From M3007 sp041741155 (GTDB taxonomy: Bacteria > Bacteroidota > Bacteroidia > Chitinophagales > Saprospiraceae), in the NCBI GenBank assembly GCA_041741155.1, contig JBGSKO010000083.1:1-15745 (forward strand): 15,745 nt of DNA. The letters are read 5' to 3'. Positions 1-6,933 of the stretch are shown here, one piece after another (positions within the stretch are counted from its first letter, which is position 1; each line of letters begins with the position of its first letter). Made by a program: the position numbers and the translations under genes. The notes beneath the pieces are model-generated. The model made no database searches and was not told the DNA's origin. It was given only the letters and a program-made list of their open reading frames with translations.

Positions 1-711
1 CCGGGCAGTTGTATCCGTTTTGAAGTACTGAACATCCAGTTAGACGCGCTCGGGCGGCCCCGCTACCGGATGCGCCTGACCAATACCTGCGCCAGTCCGC
101 TGAAGTTTGTCTATTTCCAGTTGCCCAACGGCATGACGGCAAAAGCGCCCCTGGAAGGCGCCACCTACACGGCCCCGAGCGGCAACACCTACCTCGTGCG
201 CAACCCGAATGCGGCGCCGTTTCACTCCATCCGGTTTAAACTCCTTTCGGGAAATTTGAACAACGGCGAAAGCGACATTTTCGAATACACTTTGCCCAAG
301 CAGGCACAGCAGGCATTCATACTGGTTTCGGCCAAACTGACGGACAATACCACCTTCGACGCACACCTCAACACGTTCAGTTGCCCGGTGTTGCCGTATG
401 TGGCTTCGGCACATGCAGGATCGGACATCGCACGCAGCGGCGGGCGCACGCAACCCGATTTCTCCGTGCTGGTTCGCCCTAACCCGACCAGCGGATTGCT
501 GTTCGTGAACCTGCAAGGGGTCGAAGAGTCTGTGCTCGTATCCGTGCTGACCACGCAAGGACAGTTGGTACTGGAAGGGCGTTTTGCGGTAGAAAACGAT
601 GGAATCAGCCTGCGTTTGCCCGAAGGGCTGGCCAACGGATTGTACTACTTGTGGGTACAGCCGCTGGGCGGCGGGCAACGGGTGGCTACGCGGTTTGTGC
701 TGGAGCGGTGA
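1..711 (+). CDS. Secreted protein C-terminal part with T9SS type A sorting domain (5' end outside window)
   Basis: The frame is open from base 1 to the TGA at 709-711, so 236 residues of a longer protein are visible; the first in-frame ATG (position 70) lies inside the domain and is not the start. The first ~140 residues form an alternating polar/hydrophobic region with two or three cysteines that looks like a beta-sandwich repeat of a large surface protein; I do not recognise the family. The last ~80 residues are a typical T9SS type A sorting domain: a VRPNPTSG motif, a hydrophobic strand, a GQLVLEG turn, a LANGLYYL strand and a final basic VLER. In known systems this tail directs a Sec-exported protein through the outer membrane and is then removed. 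Function of the main body is unknown. The 38-bp inverted repeat starts 7 bases after the stop. Confidence 0.85.
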   Translation, partial: PGSCIRFEVLNIQLDALGRPRYRMRLTNTCASPLKFVYFQLPNGMTAKAPLEGATYTAPSGNTYLVRNPNAAPFHSIRFKLLSGNLNNGESDIFEYTLPKQAQQAFILVSAKLTDNTTFDAHLNTFSCPVLPYVASAHAGSDIARSGGRTQPDFSVLVRPNPTSGLLFVNLQGVEESVLVSVLTTQGQLVLEGRFAVENDGISLRLPEGLANGLYYLWVQPLGGGQRVATRFVLER

Positions 712-717
712 TACAGC

Positions 718-809
718 ATCCGCGTTGCGCAGCATCCGTGGCATCCGCGTTCCATTACTCTACGTAGGGAGATGGAACGCGGATGCCACGGATGCTGCGC
801 AACGCGGAT
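718..809. repeat. Perfect 38-bp inverted repeat (large hairpin) after the T9SS gene
   Basis: The left arm 718-755 and right arm 772-809 are exact reverse complements over 38 bp, separated by 16 bases. The loop itself contains the palindrome CTACGTAG (760-767), so the structure can close almost completely. Each arm is internally repetitive, with three ATCCG(C/T)G units. It lies just behind a stop codon and could end transcription or protect the mRNA 3' end. A T-run at 818-823 is 8 bases beyond the stem, which is too far for a standard intrinsic terminator. The rest of the gap to position 999 has a weaker inverted repeat (817-825 with 852-860) and no convincing gene or promoter. The design suggests a dispersed REP-like element; copy number cannot be judged here. 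Confidence 0.85.
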
Positions 810-999
810 CAACACGATTTTTTCGGCTACGCCGCGATTTGTTGTTGTATTCGAAAAAATAGTATCCGGGGCAATGGGACAATGTTCTTGCCGGGCAGGA
901 GTCGGGCGTTTTGCGAAAGCCGTCGAAAAAAAATACCCGTGGCCAATAAAAGCGGGTGTTTTGGGTTCTTGCACACCTTTCACTGTCCTGTAACTTGCT

Positions 1000-2127
1000 A
1001 TGAAAAACATTCAGAATTTCTTCCTCTTCTGCTCGGGCGTCGAACATTCCATTTTGGAGCGCTGCCCCTCCGACGTGAACAAATACGTCGGCATTGGCGC
1101 CACGGTATTTTTCACCGGCGTACTGGCGTTTATTTCTTCGGGATATGCGCTCTACACCGTGTTTGAATCGTATTGGGCAGCCATTCCGTTCGGGATCATT
1201 TGGGGCCTGATGATTTTTAACCTCGACCGCTACATTGTGCTGAGCATGAAGAGCAACGGCAGTTGGTGGCGCGATTGGTTGGTGGCTTTGCCGCGACTTG
1301 CGCTGGCTATTTTGCTGGCGCTGGTTATTTCCAAACCGCTCGAAATGAAGATTTTTGAAAAGGAAATCCAGGCGGAATTGGTCACCATGGAGCAGGAGGT
1401 GTACAAACAGCAGGAAGACGGCCTGAAAGCGCGGTACAACACGCAACTCGCGGATGAACGCGCTCGAATTGACGCCTTGAAAGCAGAAATCTTATTGAAA
1501 ACCACCGCCCGCGACGCACTCGTGAAACAAGCCGTACAAGAAGCCGACGGCACGGGCGGCTCCGGCAAAAAAAACCTGGGTCCCATTTACCTGGCTAAAA
1601 AAGCGGAAGCCGACAAAGCCCAGGCAGAACTGGAGCAGACCATCGCTCTCAACCAGCCCCTGATTCTGGAAAAAACAAAGGCAATTCAAACATTGGAAAC
1701 TACCGTGCAAACCGAGGTCTCCAGCCTGCAACGCTCCCGCTACAATGGACTTGCCGCCCGTATGGAGGCGCTCTCCCGCCTGAGCGGAAAAAGCCTTGCT
1801 ATTCTTTATGCCAGTCTGTTCATTACGCTGTTGTTTGTAGCGATCGAAACGGCGCCGATCATGGTCAAACTCATCTCCTACCGCAGCCCGTACGACTACC
1901 TGCTGCACGAACACGAGCATGTTTTTGAAATGGCCAACCTCGAATCCACCACCCTGCGCAACAATACCGTGCGCAGCAAACTGCGGTACGATACCGAAAC
2001 GGGCCAACACCTCACCCTGGCCCGAATCGCTGCGGAAAAAGCGCTGATTGACCACAAACTGAAAGAAAAACTGGAGAACCTGAAAAGCAAACCGTACAAC
2101 TGGACTCTGGGAACAATGGCGGATTAA
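1000..2127 (+). CDS. DUF4407 domain-containing membrane protein
   Basis: The protein has 375 residues. It shows membrane segments at about 30-55, 59-73 and 92-111, then a long charged coiled-coil at about 115-250, then a fourth membrane segment at about 265-285 and a charged cytoplasmic-type tail. Conserved marks of the DUF4407 family are visible: FFLFCSGV near the N-terminus, NLDRYIV (74-80) after the second membrane segment, KPLE after the third, and AIETAPIMVK at the end of the fourth. The function of DUF4407 is not established. The architecture, a large alpha-helical hairpin between membrane helices, suggests a scaffold or a sensor of envelope state. The ATG at 1000 is chosen because the family begins right at this FFLFCSG segment; no Shine-Dalgarno is seen, as is usual in Bacteroidota. 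It stands alone, with a hairpin repeat before it and a terminator 12 bases after its stop. Confidence 0.9.
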   Translation: MKNIQNFFLFCSGVEHSILERCPSDVNKYVGIGATVFFTGVLAFISSGYALYTVFESYWAAIPFGIIWGLMIFNLDRYIVLSMKSNGSWWRDWLVALPRLALAILLALVISKPLEMKIFEKEIQAELVTMEQEVYKQQEDGLKARYNTQLADERARIDALKAEILLKTTARDALVKQAVQEADGTGGSGKKNLGPIYLAKKAEADKAQAELEQTIALNQPLILEKTKAIQTLETTVQTEVSSLQRSRYNGLAARMEALSRLSGKSLAILYASLFITLLFVAIETAPIMVKLISYRSPYDYLLHEHEHVFEMANLESTTLRNNTVRSKLRYDTETGQHLTLARIAAEKALIDHKLKEKLENLKSKPYNWTLGTMAD

Positions 2128-2139
2128 AGATGAGCTAAA

Positions 2140-2179
2140 AAAAAGGACCGGCCCCTTCATTTAGAGGCCAGTCCTTTTT
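2140..2179. terminator. Intrinsic, possibly bidirectional terminator after the DUF4407 gene
   Basis: The arms 2140-2153 and 2166-2179 pair over 14 positions with a single C/A mismatch and a 12-base loop. The left arm starts with an A-run and the right arm ends with TTTTT, so the hairpin has the U-tract form on both strands. It begins 12 bases after the stop of the plus-strand gene and also faces the convergent minus-strand gene ending at 2346. Confidence 0.85.
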
Positions 2180-2184
2180 ATAAA

Positions 2185-2207
2185 TTACATGCTTCAATGT
2201 AAATTTT
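2185..2207. terminator. Second, weaker hairpin with T-tract
   Basis: TTACAT (2185-2190) and ATGTAA (2197-2202) form a 6-bp stem with a 6-base loop, followed by ATTTTT. This could be a backup terminator on the plus strand. The stem is short and AT-rich, so support is modest. Confidence 0.35.
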
Positions 2208-2261
2208 TAAGCGGGCAAGTCCGAGGCAATTTTTTCGAAACTTCGCCTCTTGCACGCGCTC

Positions 2262-2342
2262 TTTGCAATATTCGGCGGGTTAAAAACCCGCCGCTACTTA
2301 CTTACGATTTGCAATATTCGGCGGGTTAAAACCCGCCGCTAC
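2262..2342. repeat. Two direct copies of a GCGGGTT/AACCCGC palindromic repeat
   Basis: Copy one (2262-2297) and copy two (2308-2342) are the same ~35-base unit, differing by one A in the loop. Each has the core GGCGGGTT-AA(A)-AACCCGCC, a perfect 8-bp stem, flanked by TTTGCAATATTC on one side and GCTAC on the other. The pair ends 3 bases before the stop codon of the minus-strand ScyD-type gene. Read on the minus strand each unit is GTAGCGGCGGGTT..., which matches the GTAGCTGCGGGTT... units at 15573-15671. It is therefore one dispersed family. It may act as an mRNA 3'-end stabiliser or transcription-end structure. Confidence 0.85.
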
Positions 2343-2345
2343 ACC

Positions 2346-3671
2346 CTATCGGGCCAGTTGGATCAGTCCGCTCACCAGCTCGTTGCCCACCATCAGCCGA
2401 TAGATGTACGTGCCGGAGGCCGCCTGTTGGCTGCCGTCATTGCCGTTCCAGCGCGCGGTGTATGTTCCAGGGCCTTTCTGGCCTGCGTCAATACCGGCTA
2501 CCTTGCGGCCGCTGATGTCGAAAATATCCAACGTTACCGCAGCTGCTTGGGTCAGTTCATATTCGACAGTTACCTGTTCAGCAAACGGGTTTGGAAATGT
2601 TTTGACCGATGCTGCCGCTATGGCCGATTCCCGGGTCGCGCTCACCAAATCGTACTTCAGTACCTGACCGAATACCAGGTCAACCACATACAGGTTGCCG
2701 GCGGGATCAAACGTAAAGCTGGGCGCCAGGCCACCGATACCCTGCGCGATGGTTTGACGGGTGCCGTCGGGCAGCAATTTGATGACGGCTGCCGAGCCAA
2801 GGAAAAAATTCAGGGTAACCGAGTCTATCTGTCCAAATATCCCGAACTGCATGACGCAGAGGTTGCCGTCTTTAGGGTCGAACGCCATGTCCGTCAGGCA
2901 GGTAAAGCCGGAGGCATGCACACTGAGGTTGCCTGCTGCATCGAGGTTGTACACGTTAGCGGCGCCCTGAATAAACGGAAAGCCGGTGAGCTGGCTCACA
3001 TGAAACGTGCCGTCGGGCTTGCGCAGCACCTTGGTCGGCACGGGGTCCACCATTGGCGGACCGAACGGCAGCGGATTGGGAAACCGGTCAATGGTTTTCA
3101 CGATGCTGAATGTGTCTGCGGCTTTGTCCCATTTCACGATCGAGTTCGCGCCCGCATCGGCGGCGTAGATGTTGCCTGCAGCATCCCAGGTCACATTGAA
3201 CGGGTTGGACTGAACAAAACCCTTCCCGTGTACAAAGTCTCCGTGGTCAATAACCTTCTCGACATTCGCCAGGGTGAGCGGCGTGCCGGGGGTGAATGCG
3301 GCTTTGTCCACCATCAGCAACGTCTCCGACAGCGGGTGATCGCCTTCCCCGACCACGATGAGTACTTTGTTGTTGGGCTGCTGGTACGTCCGGTATGATC
3401 CGACCACCTCCGCGGCCGCCTGGATGTAGGTGCTGGGCAAACCGGTCATAAAGACCGTCTTGTTACCCGTATTGGGATCTACGATAAGGATGCGCCCGTC
3501 GTTGTTCCCGGAACCCGACTCGGTTACCCAGAGATTACCCGCAGCATCTACTTCGATGCCGGTAAGTCCGGGGTTAAATCCCGATGCTACAATCGTGGGC
3601 ACAACTTGCGCATACAGGGAAAAAGAGGCCGCCAAAAAGGCGATAACAATAGAGAATACTTGTTTTTTCAT
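2346..3671 (-). CDS. ScyD/ScyE-family beta-propeller protein with T9SS C-terminal sorting domain
   Basis: The protein has 441 residues. A signal peptide occupies 1-21 (KKQ, hydrophobic core, LYAQ). Residues ~25-345 form a propeller with repeated AAGNLWV / AAGNIYAADAGAN / PAGNLYVVD blade motifs; the segment GLPSTYIQAAAEVVG and the order of blades resemble the ScyD/ScyE family, named after genes of the cyanobacterial scytonemin cluster. The family has no proven enzymatic role and no scytonemin genes are visible here. Residues ~355-441 are a T9SS/FlgD-like tail with TFPNPFAEQ, FDISGRKV, WNGNDGSG-like turn and a SGTYIYRL strand, so surface export is likely. The gene is last in the minus-strand set and is separated from the cytochrome gene by a 171-bp palindromic element that starts 66 bases upstream of its ATG. 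The start is fixed by the signal peptide. Confidence 0.88.
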   Translation of the reverse strand: MKKQVFSIVIAFLAASFSLYAQVVPTIVASGFNPGLTGIEVDAAGNLWVTESGSGNNDGRILIVDPNTGNKTVFMTGLPSTYIQAAAEVVGSYRTYQQPNNKVLIVVGEGDHPLSETLLMVDKAAFTPGTPLTLANVEKVIDHGDFVHGKGFVQSNPFNVTWDAAGNIYAADAGANSIVKWDKAADTFSIVKTIDRFPNPLPFGPPMVDPVPTKVLRKPDGTFHVSQLTGFPFIQGAANVYNLDAAGNLSVHASGFTCLTDMAFDPKDGNLCVMQFGIFGQIDSVTLNFFLGSAAVIKLLPDGTRQTIAQGIGGLAPSFTFDPAGNLYVVDLVFGQVLKYDLVSATRESAIAAASVKTFPNPFAEQVTVEYELTQAAAVTLDIFDISGRKVAGIDAGQKGPGTYTARWNGNDGSQQAASGTYIYRLMVGNELVSGLIQLAR

Positions 3672-3737
3672 GGTGAATTATCGTTTGAAAGTTGAATGTG
3701 TGTTGCGATGTATTTGGGGCTTTTGTATCGGGGTTAC

Positions 3738-3908
3738 GTGTTCAGAAAACTATATAAACGGTGCTTTTTTCAACCTTGAAACGCCGCGCGTGGGTCTTTT
3801 GACCCCGCGCCAGCCGCTTGATTATCACCCACTGTTGTGCGGGGTCAAAAGACCCGCGCACGGCGCCCCTGTTTTGAATGCGAACAATTGACATAGTTTT
3901 CTGAACAC
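3738..3908. mobile_element. 171-bp MITE-like palindromic element with 16-bp terminal inverted repeats
   Basis: The ends 3738-3753 and 3893-3908 are perfect 16-bp inverted repeats (GTGTTCAGAAAACTAT). Inside, 3782-3808 pairs with 3839-3865 over 27 positions with one mismatch and one G-T pair, around a 30-base loop. The spacers between outer and inner arms are 28 and 27 bases, so the element is almost symmetric. Each inner arm contains its own small hairpin (GGGTC-TTTT-GACCC). No target-site duplication is obvious and no transposase is encoded, so it would be non-autonomous if mobile. It lies between the cytochrome and ScyD-type genes and, if transcribed, would form a large hairpin in the leader of the latter. 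The alternative is a structured terminator or regulatory RNA. The remaining bases to 3940 hold only a CACAGAAACACC-type stretch. Confidence 0.6.
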
Positions 3909-3940
3909 TCCCTATAGAGGCACAGAAACACCAAAGCACC

Positions 3941-4516
3941 TTAAAAAACCTGATCGGGCGGCATCGGCGCCGGCACTACGTTGCGTACGGGTTTGGTGCT
4001 TTTCAAATACTGAAATATAGCCTCCACATCTTCCGCTTTCATGGCCATGTAGTTGTACCACGGCATGGGCGGTTGCAGCATCCGACCCTCCGCCAACCCT
4101 TTGGATTTGCCTTGTGTCAGTGCGCGTGTGAATTGTTCCAGCGACCAGGTACCGATACCCGAGTCGTCGGAGGTGATGTTGGCGGCAAAAGTCACCCCCC
4201 AGGGACCAACACCGGCGGTCAGGTCGGAGTTAAACAGCGTCCAGCCGGCCCGCAAGGCTTCCGAAGTTGGTTTACCCAGAGGGCGGTCGGCAGGGTAGCC
4301 TGACAATTGAAGTTCGGCGATAATCTCCGGCCCTTTCAGCCCCATGCGTTTGGGCGAGTGGCAATCGTGGCAGCCCAGTATGCCAACCAGGTATTCGCCT
4401 TTTTTTACCATGGATTCTTCCTTCGGTGCAGCGGCAGCCACAGGAGCAGGTTGTTTTTCGGAACAGCCTGACGCGAGCAGGACCGTTGCGAGAAGCGCGA
4501 AAGCAGTGCTTTTCAT
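3941..4516 (-). CDS. Lipoprotein c-type cytochrome (single haem)
   Basis: The protein has 191 residues. A lipoprotein signal is clear, with hydrophobic residues up to LLASGC and the lipid-modified cysteine at 18, followed by a Pro/Ala-rich linker to about 31. The haem c site is CHDCH at 49-53, preceded by GEYLVGILG. Only one CXXCH is present. Met151 in the QPPMPW motif is the likely axial ligand, and the C-terminal helix AEDVEAIFQYLKS is typical of cytochrome c domains. It would carry electrons at the outer face of the inner membrane or on the outer membrane in the periplasm. No enzyme partner is adjacent. It is 51 bases downstream of the Kelch-like T9SS gene on the same strand, so co-transcription is possible. 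An A/T-rich stretch stands in place of a Shine-Dalgarno. Confidence 0.9.
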   Translation of the reverse strand: MKSTAFALLATVLLASGCSEKQPAPVAAAAPKEESMVKKGEYLVGILGCHDCHSPKRMGLKGPEIIAELQLSGYPADRPLGKPTSEALRAGWTLFNSDLTAGVGPWGVTFAANITSDDSGIGTWSLEQFTRALTQGKSKGLAEGRMLQPPMPWYNYMAMKAEDVEAIFQYLKSTKPVRNVVPAPMPPDQVF

Positions 4517-4567
4517 TCTAAAAATTTATGTTTTATAATTCAAATAAAGCAATTGTATTCCCGGGTG

Positions 4568-6166
4568 TTATTGTTTCACGATGGGCTTTGTTTCTACAAA
4601 AACCCCGTCGAGGTTGAGCGTCAGCCAGTAGCTCCCGGCAGGCAAACCCGTAGCCGCCAGCGCAAATGCCTGCGCACCTGCGGGTTGCTCGCCCCAGTCC
4701 AAGCGGCGCACAATCTTGCCCTGTGCATCTTGCAGCACACAACGAAGGCGGCCGGGGGCGGGCAGGTTCAGGCGGACTTGCCACTCGGTGCTGGCCGGGT
4801 TGGGCGATACAGACAGCTCGAGATCGTAGCGCCCGTCGAGCGGTTGTTCCTGCGCGGCGCTGGACGTGTTTTTTTGTAAAAAAACCTGGATAATCTGGCC
4901 GCTCGCCGAGGTAATACCGACGGTATTGGCCACAAAAGGATTGCGCTGGTTTTCCGGCGTAACGATGCCGCCGACAATGTAGCCGAGCAGGTGTGTACCG
5001 TCGGGCAGGGCATCGTAGTCCACCATATCGTGCGTCAGCGTAGGCACGCCCTCCGCCAGAATAAACTCCGAGCTGGTGCCCGTATGGAAGGGCAATTCGG
5101 TATCGAAGGCAACCTCCTCGTAGGCGCCGTCGGCCAGGCGGGTAACCCGGCTGATGGTTTTTACAAACGGCAGCCGGCCGTCTTTTTGCAGGGCGCCCTG
5201 TCCGTCGAGCCAGTACTGACTGATCCCCCCAAAAAAGAGGGTGTGCATTTCATTGGCCGATTGGGCGTACAGCGGCACCCTGGCGCAGTGGTAGTTGGCC
5301 AAAAACTGGCTGAACCCGTTGACCGATGTGTGCCCGGAAGCCGCCCGGATCTCGACGATGTTCAGAAATGGAGCCAACGCCAGTCCCGGCTGAAACACCC
5401 CGGAAAAAGCCGTGAGCCCCAATTCGCCATTTTGAAAAACAGTGGGCGTAAGGTTGTAGTCGCGGCGGTGCAGGTTGAGTTCGTCCGTGACGGCACTTTG
5501 ATGCGTCACCTGCCCGCCGGCGAGGGTGAATTTGCGGATAGCGTCCGTGTACGTTTGTGTCGGGTTGGTTGAATTAGCCGAATAAACGCCGTCGAAACGG
5601 TGCCCGCCCACAAGGTAAAAGGTGTCGGCCAGGTGCTGCAATTGCCCGCCCGTGACGGCGAAAAACGTATCGCGGATTTGCTGGAAATGCGGCTGCAACG
5701 GTGCACTCCCCTGTACCGCCTGTACCAGCCCGGGGATGTTTACCAGGGTCAGGTAAGGGTAGGTGATGTGGTTTTGCGCCAGGGCACTTTGTCCGTAGCC
5801 ACCGATAAAGAGCAGCGTTTCGCCGTGCTGGAGAAACTCCATGTTGGCGCTGCGCAGTTGCTCCTGCAGGGTGTCGGGCAGCTCGTCTATGGGGCGTTGC
5901 CAAACCTGCCGGGCGGCAGGATCCACCACCCAGATATTCTGGTTGGCATTATTGGTATTGAACCCGCCAAACTTGGGGTGCATACCATCCCGGCGCCCCC
6001 CGATCAGCAGCCACTTGCCCCCGTGGGTAGCATATGCAAAGGAGTGCAGACCTGGCATGCCGGGGATGGAGGTGGTATCCAATTGAATGTTGAACTGACC
6101 TTGGCCCGACAATACCACGGGCAGGGCCAACAAGACAATGCAGATGTTTTTGAGCCGTGCGATCAT
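4568..6166 (-). CDS. Kelch-like beta-propeller protein with T9SS type A sorting domain
   Basis: Using the ATG at 6166 the protein has 532 residues. The frame allows an earlier ATG at 6217, but that adds 17 hydrophilic residues ahead of a clear signal peptide (IARLKNICIVLLALPVVLSGQG) and falls in a repeated sequence, so 6166 is preferred. Residues ~30-430 carry propeller-like blades, each ending in a hydrophobic strand and GG: KWLLIGGRRDG, TLLFIGGYGQS, TFYLVGGHRFDG, TLFFGGIS and GYIVGGIV. This is the Kelch/galactose-oxidase pattern, without recognisable catalytic residues. Residues ~447-532 are the sorting domain (SVSPNPASTEW, VLQDAQGKIVRRL, LPAGSYWLTL). The protein is probably exported to the cell surface and released or anchored there; ligand unknown. 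It is the first gene of the minus-strand set and diverges from the receiver/CheB-CheR operon. Confidence 0.85.
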   Translation of the reverse strand: MIARLKNICIVLLALPVVLSGQGQFNIQLDTTSIPGMPGLHSFAYATHGGKWLLIGGRRDGMHPKFGGFNTNNANQNIWVVDPAARQVWQRPIDELPDTLQEQLRSANMEFLQHGETLLFIGGYGQSALAQNHITYPYLTLVNIPGLVQAVQGSAPLQPHFQQIRDTFFAVTGGQLQHLADTFYLVGGHRFDGVYSANSTNPTQTYTDAIRKFTLAGGQVTHQSAVTDELNLHRRDYNLTPTVFQNGELGLTAFSGVFQPGLALAPFLNIVEIRAASGHTSVNGFSQFLANYHCARVPLYAQSANEMHTLFFGGISQYWLDGQGALQKDGRLPFVKTISRVTRLADGAYEEVAFDTELPFHTGTSSEFILAEGVPTLTHDMVDYDALPDGTHLLGYIVGGIVTPENQRNPFVANTVGITSASGQIIQVFLQKNTSSAAQEQPLDGRYDLELSVSPNPASTEWQVRLNLPAPGRLRCVLQDAQGKIVRRLDWGEQPAGAQAFALAATGLPAGSYWLTLNLDGVFVETKPIVKQ

Positions 6167-6199
6167 GGTGCAAAAGTGCCGCACAACTGCGCCGGGAGG

Positions 6200-6264
6200 G
6201 GTATCCTGCGGTTTCATCGGGGTATCCGGAGGTTACATTTCGGGAAAAGGTATCCGGAGGTTAC
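6200..6264. repeat. Short direct repeats GGTATCCGGAGGTTAC between divergent genes
   Basis: Two exact 16-base copies start at 6221 and 6249 (28-base period), and a degenerate third copy at 6200-6215 matches 13 of 16 positions. The second copy sits in a small inverted repeat, AAGGTA...TACCTT. The array lies upstream of the preferred start of the Kelch-like gene and so may be a binding-site array or a dispersed repeat. The rest of the 278-base intergenic region (6265-6444) is AT-rich and has no recognisable gene. Confidence 0.6.
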
Positions 6265-6387
6265 CTTCAGGGGCATTGATGTTACCTGATTTGTACTGCG
6301 TTATGGGCAGGCGTTTACTCCAATTGCACTACCCGGACAAAGAAATAAAAAATCTGCGCAGGACCTTGATATGGAGTACATTTATGT

Positions 6388-6439
6388 TTTTAAAATTCGT
6401 GCAACGAACGCGTTGCCAATTCATAGTGTTTTAAAATTC
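6388..6439 (+). promoter_or_regulatory. Possible leader/operator region of the receiver-CheB/CheR operon
   Basis: TTTTAAAATTC occurs twice (6388-6398 and 6429-6439) around a small inverted repeat GCAACG-AACG-CGTTGC (6401-6416), directly before the ATG at 6445. No good match to the Bacteroidota -33/-7 promoter pattern was found; TACATTTA at 6377-6384 is the closest -7-like element but has no partner. This is a structural observation with weak functional support. Confidence 0.25.
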
Positions 6440-6444
6440 AAAAA

Positions 6445-6924
6445 ATGAACAACAGAAATAAACCTCGACCGCCTTCCTCACGTGTACTGAACATCCTGCT
6501 TGCTGATGACGACGAAGACGACCGCCTCTTATTTGAAGAAGCGTTAAAGGAATTGCCCATGAATGTCAAACTCACGTCCGTGGTAAACGGCACACAACTC
6601 ATGGAGCGGCTCACCCAGCAAAAAACCAAAGTTCCCGATGTACTTTTTCTCGATCTGAACATGCCGGGCAAAAACGGCTTCGCCTGTTTGAAAGAAATAA
6701 AACTCAACAGCCGATTCGAGCGGCTACCGGTGTTCATCTTCTCTACCGCCTTTGACGAGGATATGCTGAACCTGGTTTACAAGGATGCCGCGCACTACTA
6801 CATCCGAAAGCCCGCCGAATTTTCACAACTGAAAAGCGTGGTTTTAAAAGCGCTGACCCTGGTCTTACAGAAAAAAATGACACTGCCGCTAAAAGAAGAT
6901 TTTGTACTTACCGGCAATCTATAA
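6445..6924 (+). CDS. Stand-alone receiver-domain response regulator (Rcp1-like), first of operon
   Basis: The 159-residue protein is a single receiver domain with short extensions and no output domain. The acidic pocket is DDD at 21-23, the phosphorylation site is Asp70 in FLDLNMPGKNG, the switch Ser/Thr is S100/T101 in IFSTA, and the conserved lysine is Lys122 in IRKP. The sequence LADDDEDDRLLFEEAL and the LNMPGKNG loop are typical of the Rcp1-type receivers that pair with phytochrome-like or hybrid kinases. It is separated by only 9 bases from the CheB-CheR-kinase gene, so co-transcription is very likely, and that kinase is the likely phosphodonor. It resembles the receiver at 10457 closely in both motifs, which suggests a duplication. 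The start is the first ATG, preceded by an A-run. Confidence 0.93.
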   Translation: MNNRNKPRPPSSRVLNILLADDDEDDRLLFEEALKELPMNVKLTSVVNGTQLMERLTQQKTKVPDVLFLDLNMPGKNGFACLKEIKLNSRFERLPVFIFSTAFDEDMLNLVYKDAAHYYIRKPAEFSQLKSVVLKALTLVLQKKMTLPLKEDFVLTGNL

Positions 6925-6933
6925 GTACGCGCC

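Noticed and set aside
40..744. Long minus-strand frame across the first T9SS gene
   Set aside because: It is antisense to a clear sorting domain and composed mostly of Arg/Gln/His-rich sequence.
772..1166. Plus-strand frames overlapping the start of the DUF4407 gene
   Set aside because: They begin in the inverted repeat and run into the DUF4407 gene in other phases; no conserved pattern.
2250..3398. Long plus-strand frame of 382 residues
   Set aside because: It is antisense to the ScyD-type propeller gene, which has a signal peptide, blade motifs and a sorting domain; the antisense product has no such pattern.
2346..3671. Scytonemin biosynthesis locus
   Set aside because: Only a ScyD/ScyE-type propeller is found; none of the biosynthetic enzymes is in the window and the family is widespread.
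3742..3939. Small minus-strand frame of 65 residues
   Set aside because: It lies almost wholly within the palindromic element and has no recognisable pattern.
3909..3940. Short CACAGAAACACC-type stretch as a separate repeat
   Set aside because: It resembles simple low-complexity spacer sequence and occurs only once here, so no repeat can be supported.
3941..4516. Di-haem cytochrome
   Set aside because: Only one CXXCH motif (residues 49-53) is present.
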